Assembly (NCBI GenBank): GCA_016790705.1
Contig: JAEUOT010000011.1
Span: forward strand, 37,362-101,361
From: Hydrogenophaga sp.
GTDB lineage: Bacteria; Pseudomonadota; Gammaproteobacteria; Burkholderiales; Burkholderiaceae_C
Length of the DNA stretch: 64,000 nucleotides
Reading direction: 5' to 3'
Positions 23,933-32,753 of the stretch are shown in pieces; position 1 is the first letter of the stretch, and each line of letters begins with the position of its first letter. A program made the translations under genes and the position numbers. The notes beneath the pieces are model-generated. The model was not told the origin of the DNA, did not search any database, and saw nothing but the letters and a program-made list of their open reading frames with translations.

Positions 23933-23955
23933 CGGTGCCGGAGGGTACGGCACCG
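23933..23955. terminator. Stem-loop between cysN and fdxA
   Basis: A perfect 8-bp stem, CGGTGCCG and CGGCACCG, with a 7-nt loop, lies 47 bp past the cysN stop codon. No T run follows in either direction, so it is only a possible weak terminator or mRNA-stabilising hairpin between the sulfate operon and fdxA. Confidence 0.45.
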
Positions 23956-24002
23956 GGAAGCCCTTGGCTTTGATATTGGTTAAGTCTTCCTGCGGTCGCG
24001 CT

Positions 24003-25307
24003 TCAGTTCACCAGCAAGGCACCGGACGTGCGATGGCTGGCCGTGTCCACGAGCACCAGCGAACCCAGCGCCCGTGACTGTGCGAAGGGGGCGGTCGCCA
24101 GAGGCTCCTGCAGCGCCAGTTCGATATGGCCGATGGCGTTGGGTTCGAGCTGGGTGGCGTCCTCTTCAGCGAGGGTGTGGATGTCGAGCTTGTGCACGAT
24201 GCGCTTGACCTTGGCCTTCACCCAGCGGTGACCGTGCAGCGCCCAGTAGACGCGGCCCGCGACCAGCGTTTCGTCGTCCATCCAGGCGACGGTGGCACGG
24301 ATCTCGCGGCTGGCCTCCAGCGATTGCCCCTGTTCGCTCACCGCAAGCAGCCAGTCGCCACGCGAGACATCCACTTCTCTGTCCAGCACGATGCCGGCGC
24401 TGTGACCTGCGGCCACGGCCTTGGGCTGGCGCACGTGGTTCAGCACCTGGGCCACCGTGGCCGTCTGGCCGCCGGGCATGACCTTGACCTGTTGGCCCGG
24501 CTGTACGGCGCCAGTGGCAACTCGACCCCAGAACACGCGACGACCCTGGCTGGTGTCGGACGAGGAAGAAAACTTCTCGACCCATTGGACTGGGAACGCC
24601 GGGGGCAGTTCGGTGTCAGGTTGGGTCACGGGCAGGTGTTCCAGGATGTCCAGCAGCGTGGGGCCGCTGTAGCCGCACCAGCCGGCCTGCGCGGGCGCGT
24701 CCACCACGTTCCAGCCCTTGAGGGCCGAGACGGGCACGGTGGCTGTGACGGCGATGCCGGCGTCGGTCGCGAAAGCGCTCAGGGCGGCGCCGATGTGGGC
24801 GAAGGCCAGGGCACTGTCTTCCACGGCGTCCAGCTTGTTGACGGCGAACACGATGGACGGCACACGCAGCAGCTTGAGCAGCAGCGAATGGCGGCGGGTC
24901 TGGGGCAGCAGCTTCAGACCGGCGTCGCGCCAGTCAAGCTTGGTCGCGTCGACCAGCACCACGGCGGCGTCGGCCGCAGAAGCCGCAGTGACCATGTTGC
25001 GGGTGTACTGCTCGTGGCCGGGGGCGTCGCCGATGATGAACTTGCGGGTTTCGGTGTTGAAGTAGCGGTAGGCGACGTCGATGGTGATGCCCTGCTCGCG
25101 CTCGGCGGACAGGCCGTCGGTCAGCAGGGCGAGGTCGGTTTCGCCCTGGCGCTGCACACCGGCCAGGTGGTCCTGCAGCACGGCCTTGCTGTCCACCAGC
25201 AGGCGGCCGATCAGGGTGCTCTTGCCGTCATCGACAGAGCCGCAGGTGATGAACTTCAGCGCGGTGCGGGTGTCTTGCGCGGTGGAGGGAGAAACAACAG
25301 CGTTCAT
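24003..25307 (-). CDS. cysN: Sulfate adenylyltransferase GTPase subunit CysN
   Basis: This 434-residue protein has translation-factor-like GTPase motifs: GSVDDGKST (P-loop), DAPGHEQY, NKLD and VSALKG. Two beta-barrel domains follow. With CysD it makes adenosine 5'-phosphosulfate from ATP and sulfate, driven by GTP hydrolysis. No APS-kinase (CysC) domain is fused at the C-terminus; the length fits CysN alone. It is the last gene of the leftward sulfate operon, 121 bp after cysD with a hairpin repeat between. Start ATG 25307 is chosen over a frame extension with no ribosome site. Confidence 0.95.
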   Translation of the reverse strand: MNAVVSPSTAQDTRTALKFITCGSVDDGKSTLIGRLLVDSKAVLQDHLAGVQRQGETDLALLTDGLSAEREQGITIDVAYRYFNTETRKFIIGDAPGHEQYTRNMVTAASAADAAVVLVDATKLDWRDAGLKLLPQTRRHSLLLKLLRVPSIVFAVNKLDAVEDSALAFAHIGAALSAFATDAGIAVTATVPVSALKGWNVVDAPAQAGWCGYSGPTLLDILEHLPVTQPDTELPPAFPVQWVEKFSSSSDTSQGRRVFWGRVATGAVQPGQQVKVMPGGQTATVAQVLNHVRQPKAVAAGHSAGIVLDREVDVSRGDWLLAVSEQGQSLEASREIRATVAWMDDETLVAGRVYWALHGHRWVKAKVKRIVHKLDIHTLAEEDATQLEPNAIGHIELALQEPLATAPFAQSRALGSLVLVDTASHRTSGALLVN

Positions 25308-25342
25308 ACAAAACTTTCGCGAGAAATGTCTGGTCCAGAACA

Positions 25343-25428
25343 CCGCGGAACCGGCTTTGCCGGGCCGCAGGTGTCGCCCCTTGAGGGGCGGAGCTGGCTA
25401 CACGCAGTGAGCCAGCGATGGGGGTGGG
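25343..25428. repeat. REP-like intergenic hairpin repeat
   Basis: The short block holds three hairpins in a row: CCGGCTTTGCCGG, CGCCCC-TTGA-GGGGCG (25376-25391 region) and GCTGGCT/AGCCAGC with a 10-nt loop. From memory, this sequence type, with the GGCCGCAGGTGTCGCCCC core, recurs between genes in Comamonadaceae genomes. It splits cysD from cysN and may set their relative mRNA levels. Confidence 0.6.
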
Positions 25429-26373
25429 CTAGAAGTACCCGTCTTTTTTCCGCTTCTCCATGGAGGCTTCCGAGGTCTTGTCGTCCATCCGCGTGGCACC
25501 GCGCTCGCTCACGTCCGCAGCGAGCGTCTCGATCACGATGTCGCCTGCCGTGGCGGCGAGGCTTTCCACCGGGCAGGTGCAGGTGATGTCACCCACGGTG
25601 CGGAAGCGCACGTCGCGGATCTGCACCGTCTCGCCATCCTTGGGCGGGGTCAGCTCGGTCACCGGTACCAGCAAGCCGCGGCGGTCGACCACCTCGCGCT
25701 TGTGGGTGTAGTAGATCGAGGGCAGGGCGATGTTCTCGCGATCGATGTACTGCCACACGTCCAGCTCGGTCCAGTTGCTGATGGGGAACACGCGGAAGTG
25801 TTCGCCAGGGGCCAGGCGGGTGTTGAACAGGGTCCAGAGCTCGGGGCGCTGGGCCTTGGGCTGCCACTGGCCGAAGCTGTCGCGGTGCGAAAAGATGCGC
25901 TCCTTGGCGCGGGCCTTCTCCTCATCGCGACGAGCGCCGCCGATCAGTGCGTCGAAGCGAAACTCTTCAATGGCTTCGAGCAGGGTGACCGACTGGTGCA
26001 CGTTGCGGCTCTCGCCTGGATGGGCCAGACGCACGGTGCCGCGGGCCATCGAATCTTCAACGCTGCGCACGATCAGCTCGGCTTGCAACTCCTTGGCCCG
26101 GAAATCGCGAAAGTCGGTCACTTCGGGAAAGTTGTGACCGGTGTCGATCATCAGCAGCGGGGAGGGGATGCGACCGATGCCGAAGGCCTTTTCGGCGCAC
26201 TTGAGCATCACCAGTGAGTCCTTGCCGCCCGAGAACAGCAGGGCGGGGCGCTCGAAGGCGGCCGCGACCTCGCGCAGGATGAAGATGGTTTCCTCTTCGA
26301 GCGCGTCCAGGTGGGCGTTGCTCAGGTGGTGTTCGGCGGTTTGCAGCACGGCGGAGTCGGTACGGGCGTTCAT
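25429..26373 (-). CDS. cysD: Sulfate adenylyltransferase subunit CysD
   Basis: This 314-residue PP-loop ATP pyrophosphatase has the signature LFSGGKDSLVMLKCAEKAF near residue 44. It also has the family blocks FPEVTDFRD and GGARRDEEKARAKERIFS, and ends in a KRKKDGYF tail usual for CysD. It transfers the adenylyl group to sulfate in complex with CysN. It follows cysH by 35 bp in the same operon. Confidence 0.96.
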   Translation of the reverse strand: MNARTDSAVLQTAEHHLSNAHLDALEEETIFILREVAAAFERPALLFSGGKDSLVMLKCAEKAFGIGRIPSPLLMIDTGHNFPEVTDFRDFRAKELQAELIVRSVEDSMARGTVRLAHPGESRNVHQSVTLLEAIEEFRFDALIGGARRDEEKARAKERIFSHRDSFGQWQPKAQRPELWTLFNTRLAPGEHFRVFPISNWTELDVWQYIDRENIALPSIYYTHKREVVDRRGLLVPVTELTPPKDGETVQIRDVRFRTVGDITCTCPVESLAATAGDIVIETLAADVSERGATRMDDKTSEASMEKRKKDGYF

Positions 26374-26408
26374 GATCGTTGTCGGCAGTCGGTTCGGTGG
26401 GCCGGGCT

Positions 26409-27032
26409 TCAATGGGCCAGGTGCAGGCCGCACTCGCGGTTTTCTTCGCCCTTGGTCGGGTCCACGTAGTCGAAGTTGTTGGGCAGGCCGTGCAGCTCGC
26501 AGTAGTGGTACAGGTCCTTGGAGGTCCAGTGGAGCAGCGGCGCCACCTTGATCAGGCCGTCCGGGTTGATGCTCACCGGGTCCATCTGGGCGCGCACGGC
26601 GGTGTCGGTGGCGCGCAGGGCGGTGAACCAGACCTTGGGCGCCGTCTCGCGCAGGGCCCGCGCAAAGGGTTCGAGCTTCACTTCTTCGGTGAAGGTCGCG
26701 TGGCGCGGATCGTCCAGCGCCGGCGTCGCGCCCTCCACGGCTTCGCGGTGCGCGCGCGAGCGCCGGGGCAGGTAGATCTTCAGGTTCAGCTTGAGCTGCT
26801 TCGTCACCTCGTCGGCGAAGCGGTAGGTGGCTTCGGTGTTGTAGCCGTTGTCCATCCAGACCACCGGCACGTCGGGGTTCACCTGGGTCACCAGATGCAG
26901 GATCACCGCTTCGAACGGGCGGAAGTTGGTGGTGACGATGGACGGCTGGCCCAGGCCCAGGGCCCACTGAACCAGGGCCGGCGCGTCGCGACCGAGGTCG
27001 GCGTTGACTTTGGCGAGGTCGATGTTGCTCAT
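26409..27032 (-). CDS. cysH: Phosphoadenylyl-sulfate reductase family protein, short form
   Basis: This 207-residue protein keeps the PAPS-reductase fold (TTNFRPFEAVILHLVTQVNPDVPVVWMDNGYNTEATYRF) and ends in the catalytic ECGLHL motif. The paired Cys motifs that bind [4Fe-4S] in APS reductases are missing, which points to PAPS as substrate. But no APS kinase gene (cysC) is in view, and the protein is shorter than E. coli CysH (about 244). It reduces activated sulfate to sulfite with thioredoxin as donor. Its operon place between DUF934 and cysD is standard for beta-proteobacteria. Confidence 0.88.
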   Translation of the reverse strand: MSNIDLAKVNADLGRDAPALVQWALGLGQPSIVTTNFRPFEAVILHLVTQVNPDVPVVWMDNGYNTEATYRFADEVTKQLKLNLKIYLPRRSRAHREAVEGATPALDDPRHATFTEEVKLEPFARALRETAPKVWFTALRATDTAVRAQMDPVSINPDGLIKVAPLLHWTSKDLYHYCELHGLPNNFDYVDPTKGEENRECGLHLAH

Positions 27033-27052
27033 GTATTTGTTCTTGGTGGTCT

Positions 27053-27436
27053 TCAGGCGGCGGCGAAATGCGGCTTCACGTCCACGGCGTCGCCCTGGTA
27101 GTAGGCGTCGTAGTGGGTCAGCAGCTTTCGGCCGTGTTCGATGCTCTGGTCGGCGCGCAGCACGGCCTGCGTGAAGCCGGTGCGCTGCATCTGGGCCAAT
27201 TGGTCGATCAGCACATCGCCCACTGCGCGTATCTGGCCGGTGAAGCCCAGGCGGCGGCGCAGCAGGAAGGCCTGGCTGAAGGCACGGCCGTCGGTGAAGG
27301 CAGGGAATTGCAGGACGACGGTGTGAACGCCGTCGAGCGAGACATCGCGCGGGTCGGCGTCGTTGGACAGCGTCACGGTGCCGGTGTCATCCGACACGAA
27401 GCTGTCGGCCTTGAAGAGTTCGATCTGGTGGCTCAT
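27053..27436 (-). CDS. DUF934 protein of sulfate/sulfite reduction operon
   Basis: This 127-residue protein has the DUF934 core FTDGRAFSQAFLLRRRLGFTGQIRAVGDVLIDQLAQMQRTGF. It has no known catalytic site. DUF934 genes nearly always stand next to cysI, as here (17 bp). A role in sulfite reductase assembly or electron supply is often supposed but not proven. Confidence 0.9.
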   Translation of the reverse strand: MSHQIELFKADSFVSDDTGTVTLSNDADPRDVSLDGVHTVVLQFPAFTDGRAFSQAFLLRRRLGFTGQIRAVGDVLIDQLAQMQRTGFTQAVLRADQSIEHGRKLLTHYDAYYQGDAVDVKPHFAAA

Positions 27437-27453
27437 GCGGTTCTCTTGCGATT

Positions 27454-29238
27454 TCAGGCGGTGACGGGGTCGTGGCGTGCCGTCGCGACGCGCACGGCGT
27501 TGGCGGCGGTCTTGAACGGGTCAAGGCCCAGCCGACGCACCGCCTGGATGAAAGTCTCCCCCGGCTCGCGTCGTGCGCGGTAGGTGTCGATAACCGCCTC
27601 GATCACATCGACCATTTCGTCGGCCGCGAACGACGGGCCGATCACCTTGCCGGGTACGGCCTCGCCCGACAGCAGGGAGCCATCGGAGCCGCCCAGCGTG
27701 ACCTGGTACCACTCCTGGCCGTCCTTGTCGACGCCCAGGATGCCGATGTGGCCGCTGTGGTGGTGGCCGCAACTGTTGATGCAGCCGCTGATGTGCAGGT
27801 CGATCTCGCCCAGGTCGTGCTGTTCGTCCAGGTCCTCGTAGCGGGCCAGCAGGGCCTGCGCGATCGGCAGCGAGCGGGCGTTGGCCAGGTCGCAGAAGTC
27901 GCCACCGGGGCAGGCGATCATGTCGGACAGCAGGCCGATGTTGGCCTGGGCCAGACCCAGACGGCGCGCCTCGCGCCAGAGTTCCGGGAGGTCTTCGCTG
28001 CGGACCCAGGGCAGCACCAGGTTCTGCTCGTGGGTGACGCGGGCCTCGCCGCAGGAGAAGCGGTCGACCAGTTCGGCGGCGTGTTCCAACTGGTCGGCGC
28101 TGGCGTCGCCGGGTGCGGAGCCCACGCGCTTGAACGACAGCGTCACGGCGCGCAAGGCCGGGTTCTGGTGCGGCTTCACGTTGCGTCCCAGCCAGCGGGC
28201 GAACGCGGCTTGTCCATCGGCGTCGGCCTGCAGCAGCTGCGTGATCTGGGCTTCGCCGTTCGGGCGGGTCGCGGGCTGCGTCGGTGCCACGAAGAACGCG
28301 GTCACGCGGTCCAGTTCGGCCTGGGTGATGGTGTGCGGGGCGCCGTCGTGCTCGACGATGTCGCGGTACTCGGCTTCCACCTGGTCGGTGAACACCTGGC
28401 CCTCGGCCTTGACCAGGATCTTGATCCGGGCCTTGTACTTGTTGTCGCGGCGGCCGAAGCGGTTGTAGGCGCGGACGATGGCTTCGAGGTAGTTGAGGAT
28501 CTGGTTCCAGGGCAGGAATTCGCGGATCACGCTGCCGATGATGGGCGTACGGCCCATGCCACCGCCGACCAGCACCTTGAAGCCCAGCGCGCCGTCGGAG
28601 CTGCGCACCAGGAACAGGCCCACGTCGTGCCAGGGCACGGCGGCGCGGTCTTCACGGGCGCCGGTGATGGCGATCTTGAACTTGCGCGGCAGGAAGGCGA
28701 ACTCGGGGTGCAGCGTGCTCCACTGGCGCATGATTTCCGCGAACGGGCGCGGGTCGGCTACTTCATCCACGGCGACGCCGGCCAGAGCGTCGGTGGTGAT
28801 GTTGCGGATGCAGTTGCCGCTGGTCTGGATGCCGTGCAGGTTCACCGTCGCGAGCAAGTCCATGGCGTCGGCCGCACGGCTCAGCGGGATCCAGTTGAAC
28901 TGCACGTTCTGGCGTGTCGTGAAGTGGGCGCAGCGGTCGGGAAGGGTGGGCACATCGGCCAGGGCCGCGTTGGCCTTGGAGGTGTCGTGCGCTTCCTTGT
29001 GGTCAAAGTCGCGGGCCAGCTTGGCGAGAACGCGCAACTGGGCGGTGTTGATTTCGCCATAAGGCACGGCCACGCGCAGCATGGGGGCGAAACGCTGGAT
29101 GTACCAGCCGTTCTGCAGGCGCAGCGGGCGGAAGGCCTCGCCGTCGAGGGAACCGGCCTGGAAGCGTTCGAGCTGGTCGCGGAACTGGGCCGCGCGCTGT
29201 TGCACGAACTGGCGGTCGAAATCGGAATACTGGTACAT
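27454..29238 (-). CDS. cysI: Sulfite reductase hemoprotein (nitrite/sulfite reductase family)
   Basis: This 594-residue protein carries the four Cys ligands of the bridged [4Fe-4S]-siroheme centre as CPGGDFC (near 442-448) and SGCINSCGHH (near 482-491). The N-terminal ferredoxin-like half has RFAPMLRVAVPYGEINTAQLRVLAKLA, and FTTRQNVQFNWI binds siroheme. It reduces sulfite to sulfide with six electrons. No cysJ flavoprotein is nearby, so a ferredoxin or other donor is likely; the fdxA/FNR pair downstream is a natural candidate (inference). It lies between the transporter and DUF934 genes of the operon. Confidence 0.93.
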   Translation of the reverse strand: MYQYSDFDRQFVQQRAAQFRDQLERFQAGSLDGEAFRPLRLQNGWYIQRFAPMLRVAVPYGEINTAQLRVLAKLARDFDHKEAHDTSKANAALADVPTLPDRCAHFTTRQNVQFNWIPLSRAADAMDLLATVNLHGIQTSGNCIRNITTDALAGVAVDEVADPRPFAEIMRQWSTLHPEFAFLPRKFKIAITGAREDRAAVPWHDVGLFLVRSSDGALGFKVLVGGGMGRTPIIGSVIREFLPWNQILNYLEAIVRAYNRFGRRDNKYKARIKILVKAEGQVFTDQVEAEYRDIVEHDGAPHTITQAELDRVTAFFVAPTQPATRPNGEAQITQLLQADADGQAAFARWLGRNVKPHQNPALRAVTLSFKRVGSAPGDASADQLEHAAELVDRFSCGEARVTHEQNLVLPWVRSEDLPELWREARRLGLAQANIGLLSDMIACPGGDFCDLANARSLPIAQALLARYEDLDEQHDLGEIDLHISGCINSCGHHHSGHIGILGVDKDGQEWYQVTLGGSDGSLLSGEAVPGKVIGPSFAADEMVDVIEAVIDTYRARREPGETFIQAVRRLGLDPFKTAANAVRVATARHDPVTA

Positions 29239-29274
29239 GGACTTCGGGGAAAAACAGAAATCGGACGGCGGAAA

Positions 29275-30066
29275 TCAGAGTGCGATCAGCTTGGTGCCGG
29301 CGTAGGCCAGCAGCAGCGAAAGCAGCGAACGCACCAGGCGCTCGGGCGTGTGGCGCATCAGACGGGTGCCCAGCCAGATGCCGGGCAGTGAGCCGGCCAG
29401 CAGTTTGGCCAGCAGGGCCCAGTCGACCGAGCCCAGGCTGGCGTGGCCCAGACCGGCCACGAGCGTCAGCGGCACGGCGTAAGCGATGTCGGCGGCCACG
29501 ATGCGCGGCAGCGGCAGCAGCGGGAACAGGATCAGCAGCACGGTCACGCCAATTGCGCCGGCACCGACCGAGGTCAGCGTCACCAGGGTGCCGATCACCG
29601 CACCGAACAGAATGGGCAGGCTCCAGTGGCGGGCGCGGGTGGCGTTGTCCAGTTCACCCACGGGCAGGGTGCGTGGCAACACCTTGCCCCTGGCCGCCTT
29701 GTAGAGCATGGCGGCGGCTGTCAGCAGCAGTGCCACGCCCAAGGTGTTGGTCATGATGGCCTGCACCACCGGACTGGCCGGTCCGAGGTGGTGCAACACG
29801 GTGAGGGTCAGCAGGGCCGCCGGGATGCTGCCGGCGCAGAGCTGGCCGACCACCCGCCAGGGCACCAGGCGCTGGCGTGCAAGGTTGATCGTTCCGCCAG
29901 CCTTTGTGACGGCGGCAAACAACAGGTCGGTGCCCACAGCCAGGTAGGGCTTGATGCCGAAGAAAAAGATCAGGATCGGCGTCATCAGCGAGCCGCCACC
30001 CACCCCGGTGAGACCGACAACCAGGCCAACGAAAAAGCCAGCGAAGACAAAAGCGAGTTCTGACAT
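29275..30066 (-). CDS. TSUP-family membrane transporter, sulfur-related
   Basis: This 263-residue protein has about eight membrane helices and two similar halves, each opening with a Gly-rich loop (GLVVGLTGVGGGSLMTPIL and GTLVTLTSVGAGAIGVTVL). This is the TSUP/TauE/YfcA family signature. It is the first gene of the leftward sulfate operon, 36 bp before cysI, so it likely moves sulfate, sulfite or a related anion, or exports excess sulfite. Start ATG 30066 is preferred over the upstream in-frame ATG at 30093 by hydrophobic-start position. Confidence 0.87.
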   Translation of the reverse strand: MSELAFVFAGFFVGLVVGLTGVGGGSLMTPILIFFFGIKPYLAVGTDLLFAAVTKAGGTINLARQRLVPWRVVGQLCAGSIPAALLTLTVLHHLGPASPVVQAIMTNTLGVALLLTAAAMLYKAARGKVLPRTLPVGELDNATRARHWSLPILFGAVIGTLVTLTSVGAGAIGVTVLLILFPLLPLPRIVAADIAYAVPLTLVAGLGHASLGSVDWALLAKLLAGSLPGIWLGTRLMRHTPERLVRSLLSLLLAYAGTKLIAL

Positions 30067-30140
30067 GGGCCGCGACTGTACGCAGCGATGCATATATCGT
30101 GAACTACATTTTCGTTAGCTCAATATTTCTGCGAGTTGTT
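30067..30140 (-). promoter_or_regulatory. Probable promoter region of sulfate operon
   Basis: The 135 bp between the divergent TSUP and receiver-like genes contain an AT-rich patch (30090-30130) with TATATGCA-type and AATATTGAGC-type pieces on the - strand. No pair of hexamers has ideal spacing. In other proteobacteria this operon is activated by LysR-type CysB; a site here is expected but cannot be fixed from the sequence. Confidence 0.35.
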
Positions 30141-30201
30141 AAGAGCGTTTCAAACACCCGAACATAGGCGCCACGACTGCGCGCGGTAACATCCCCGCCA
30201 T

Positions 30202-30999
30202 ATGGATAAACAGCGCATCTATGTTCATGTCGTGGGATTCAGCGATGTGGAGCGGCATGCGCTCAATACCGTGTTTCGCCTGTCCGAGGAGCGCGAACTG
30301 GCCTACGCGGCATGGGGGCCCCTGTCCGGACCGGGCGCGCCACCGGCCACGGTGCTGGCCGAGGTGGTTCTGGTGGACGGGAACAGCGCCGAGGCGGTGC
30401 TGATGCACGCCAGGCAGGCCCCGTCCGGTCAGCGCCTGATCTGGGTCGGGCCGAACGCGCCAGCCCACGCTTGGCGGGTGACCGGACGCCCTATCCAGTG
30501 GGCGGTCTTGCTCAATGACCTTGATGCCGTGTTTGCCGCACGTCAGGCCGATTCGGGATTCCTGGACCTGGACGTCACACGGCCCGGCGCGCTGGAGGCT
30601 GGGACGACAGGCCAGAACCGCCGCGCGCTGATCGTCGGGGCGTCCGCTGCAGAGCGCGCCAGCCTGGTGGTCTTGCTCGAAGGCGTCGGGGTGGTCGAGG
30701 TCGACACGGCCGACACCACGGAGGAGGCGCTGACCACCATGGCGCGACAACGGCACTGCTGCGCCATCTTTGATCTGGACGCGCACGATGTGGACGCCTG
30801 GCAGTTGGCGCGTCATTTCGCGCAGCAGAACCCCGCCGCACTCACGATGGGGATCAGCGCCCATGCCGGACCGCTGGCGCCCTGGCTGAACCGTCGGCGG
30901 GTGCGCAAGGACATGCAGCGCACAGGCATCAATGCCCTGGTGGGCCGTCCCTTGCAGGACACCGAACTGCGCAGCTGGATCGGCTTGCTCGCGTGTTGA
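30202..30999 (+). CDS. Degenerate response-regulator-like (receiver) protein
   Basis: This 265-residue protein has a C-terminal half (about 133-265) that follows a CheY-like fold: RALIVGASAAERASLVVLLE, CCAIFDLDAHDVDAWQ with candidate Asp acceptors, and ALTMGISA in place of the switch Thr region. The N-terminal half is also alpha/beta with VVLVDGNSA and may be a second degenerate receiver. No output domain is seen. It lies divergent to the sulfate operon. Loss of the acidic pocket near the N-terminus of the receiver suggests a phosphorylation-independent role. Confidence 0.6.
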   Translation: MDKQRIYVHVVGFSDVERHALNTVFRLSEERELAYAAWGPLSGPGAPPATVLAEVVLVDGNSAEAVLMHARQAPSGQRLIWVGPNAPAHAWRVTGRPIQWAVLLNDLDAVFAARQADSGFLDLDVTRPGALEAGTTGQNRRALIVGASAAERASLVVLLEGVGVVEVDTADTTEEALTTMARQRHCCAIFDLDAHDVDAWQLARHFAQQNPAALTMGISAHAGPLAPWLNRRRVRKDMQRTGINALVGRPLQDTELRSWIGLLAC

Positions 31000-31011
31000 A
31001 CTAGGTCCAGC

Positions 31012-32181
31012 TCAGGCGTCCTGGCGGCGGGCGATCTTCCAGGCAAAGCGCGCCGGGTCCATGGCCCGCTCCAGGTCGCGGTCGCTGTCGGGCAGCGATG
31101 ACGGTTCACCGTTCATCTGGGCAGCCAGCCAGTCGGCGCACCACTGCGCCAGGGTCAGTCCTCTCGAACCGAACGCGGTGAGCAGATAGAGGCCTGGTAG
31201 CCGAGGCGTATCGGCCAGCGGCACCCTTCCGCGCCTGTGTCCGGCCTCCTGCATCATGACCTTCAGCGCGGGCACGTCGGGCGCCGCTCCGACCATGGGC
31301 ACCCGGTCCAGCGAGGCGCAACGAATCTGCGCCCAGCCCAGCAACTCGCCATTGGCCAGCCGGTCCCGGAGTTCGGTCGCGGCCAGTGGGTGCATTTGCT
31401 GAAGGCTGTCTGCGTTGCGCTCGTGGGCGCTGTTGCGTACCGTGGTGTCCTGGCATCCCCGTTCATAGGTCGACCCCATCGCCCAGACGCGTGATGGCCA
31501 GGCCGGAGGCAGGCAGCTGTCCTCGTAGGCTGGCACAAAAACGCCGTTGTTTCGCATCGGTCGGGGCGCCAGCGGCTCACCCACCAGCGGCGCCATGGTC
31601 AGTTGCCCTTGCACCGGGCGGATGGGCAGGGCCGATGCATCGAGGCCGTGCTGACCTTCAAGGATGGCTAGGCTGCCGAATGCCGCCGCAACGACAACCA
31701 CCGGCGCCTGCGCGAGCACTTCGCCGTGGACATCCAGGGCCTGCCATTGACCGTCCCGTCGGACCAAGGCGGCGACTTCGGCGTTCCAGCGGCTTTCCAG
31801 GGCCTGAAGACCGCGCGTCTGGTCAAGCCACGCCTCGACCAGCGCGGCAGGTCTGACCAGTGCGGCGGGCCATCGACCGGGCGCGTGCCCCAGGTTGTCC
31901 ACGTCGGTGGCGGTCCAGCCGGCGCCCTCTGGGACGAGCCGTTCTAACTCGGCGCGGGCATCGGGTACACCCAGCGCACACAAGCGGGACAGAGGGGTCG
32001 GGCTGCGCGTCTGGTGCGGGCTGAGCATGCCCACCGGCAGCCCGGACGCGCCTTGCGCCGGCCCGGGACAACGTTCCAGCAGCGTCAGGGTCCAGCCACG
32101 TCGCGCCAGGGCTGCGCAGCAGGCCGCTCCAGCCAGCCCGGCGCCCAGGACCAGGGCATGGCGCGAAATGAAGGGCTCCAA
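31012..32181 (-). CDS. mnmC: FAD-dependent oxidoreductase, MnmC2-like
   Basis: This 389-residue DAO-type flavoprotein has the FAD-binding motif ALVLGAGLAGAACCAALARRG and the MnmC-typical GASGLPVGMLSPH segment. It also has GSTYERG in the middle and LYLLTAFGSRGLTLAQWCADWLA at the end. MnmC2 oxidises the cmnm group of tRNA wobble uridine to nm5 during tRNA modification. The methyltransferase half (MnmC1) fused in E. coli is absent here, so this is a stand-alone oxidoreductase form; it may need a separate partner. It is transcribed 18 bp after yggX. Confidence 0.75.
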   Translation of the reverse strand: MEPFISRHALVLGAGLAGAACCAALARRGWTLTLLERCPGPAQGASGLPVGMLSPHQTRSPTPLSRLCALGVPDARAELERLVPEGAGWTATDVDNLGHAPGRWPAALVRPAALVEAWLDQTRGLQALESRWNAEVAALVRRDGQWQALDVHGEVLAQAPVVVVAAAFGSLAILEGQHGLDASALPIRPVQGQLTMAPLVGEPLAPRPMRNNGVFVPAYEDSCLPPAWPSRVWAMGSTYERGCQDTTVRNSAHERNADSLQQMHPLAATELRDRLANGELLGWAQIRCASLDRVPMVGAAPDVPALKVMMQEAGHRRGRVPLADTPRLPGLYLLTAFGSRGLTLAQWCADWLAAQMNGEPSSLPDSDRDLERAMDPARFAWKIARRQDA

Positions 32182-32199
32182 GACAGGAGGCGCGGCGAA

Positions 32200-32475
32200 T
32201 CAGGCGGCGGTGGGTGGGACAAATCCGGCGGCAGCATCCGCGCCTTCGCCGAAGAAGTGCTTCTCCATCTGGCGCGCGAGGTACTGACGCGCCCGGGCGT
32301 CAGCCAGATTCAGCCGGTTTTCGTTGAGCAGCATGGTCTGGTGGCGCAGCCAGGCGGCCCATGCTTCCTTGCTCACGTTTTCGTAAATGCGCTTGCCCAG
32401 TTCGCCTGGATAGGGCGGGAAGTCCAGACCTTCGGCTTCCTTGCCGAGCTTGATGCATTGAACGGTGCGGGCCAT
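32200..32475 (-). CDS. yggX: Fe(2+)-trafficking / oxidative damage protection protein YggX
   Basis: This 91-residue protein matches YggX along its length: [38 protein letters not shown] and [34 protein letters not shown], with the single conserved Cys7. YggX protects Fe-S enzymes and helps iron supply. Its divergent neighbour is the NADP reductase fpr, another oxidative-stress related gene; both may share the 278-bp AT-rich intergenic region, but no SoxR box was recognised there. Confidence 0.95.
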   Translation of the reverse strand: MARTVQCIKLGKEAEGLDFPPYPGELGKRIYENVSKEAWAAWLRHQTMLLNENRLNLADARARQYLARQMEKHFFGEGADAAAGFVPPTAA

Positions 32476-32753
32476 GGCAATTCCTTATTCGAAACTCGTC
32501 TAAATGAAATAAAAAACTATTCGTTCCGGTTTTATAGGGGGGCGGGCATCATCCGCAAAGCAGGTTCACAACCGATGCGCCCTGGTGGCCTCCGGCGGCA
32601 GGACTCCACTGTAGCAACGAATATCGTCTGCGGCGGCGCCCTTGCCACGAACCCTGACATATCGCAAAGCCGACACGGCCTGGACTTCTACAATCGCAGG
32701 CTGTTTTTGTTTCAGCTTCCCCCGCTGCTGGCGGGCTCAACCCCTCCGAGACC

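Noticed and set aside
23933-23955. Stem-loop as a strong rho-independent terminator
   Set aside because: The stem is perfect but no T run follows on either strand; kept only as a low-confidence hairpin.
25429-26967. cysD as a 512-residue fusion with upstream sequence
   Set aside because: The extra 198 codons are antisense-like shadow over cysH; ATG 26373 starts the conserved CysD N-terminus.
27472-29391. 639-codon + frame opposite cysI
   Set aside because: It is antisense to sulfite reductase with complete cofactor motifs; Gly/Val/Asp-rich composition marks it as a shadow.
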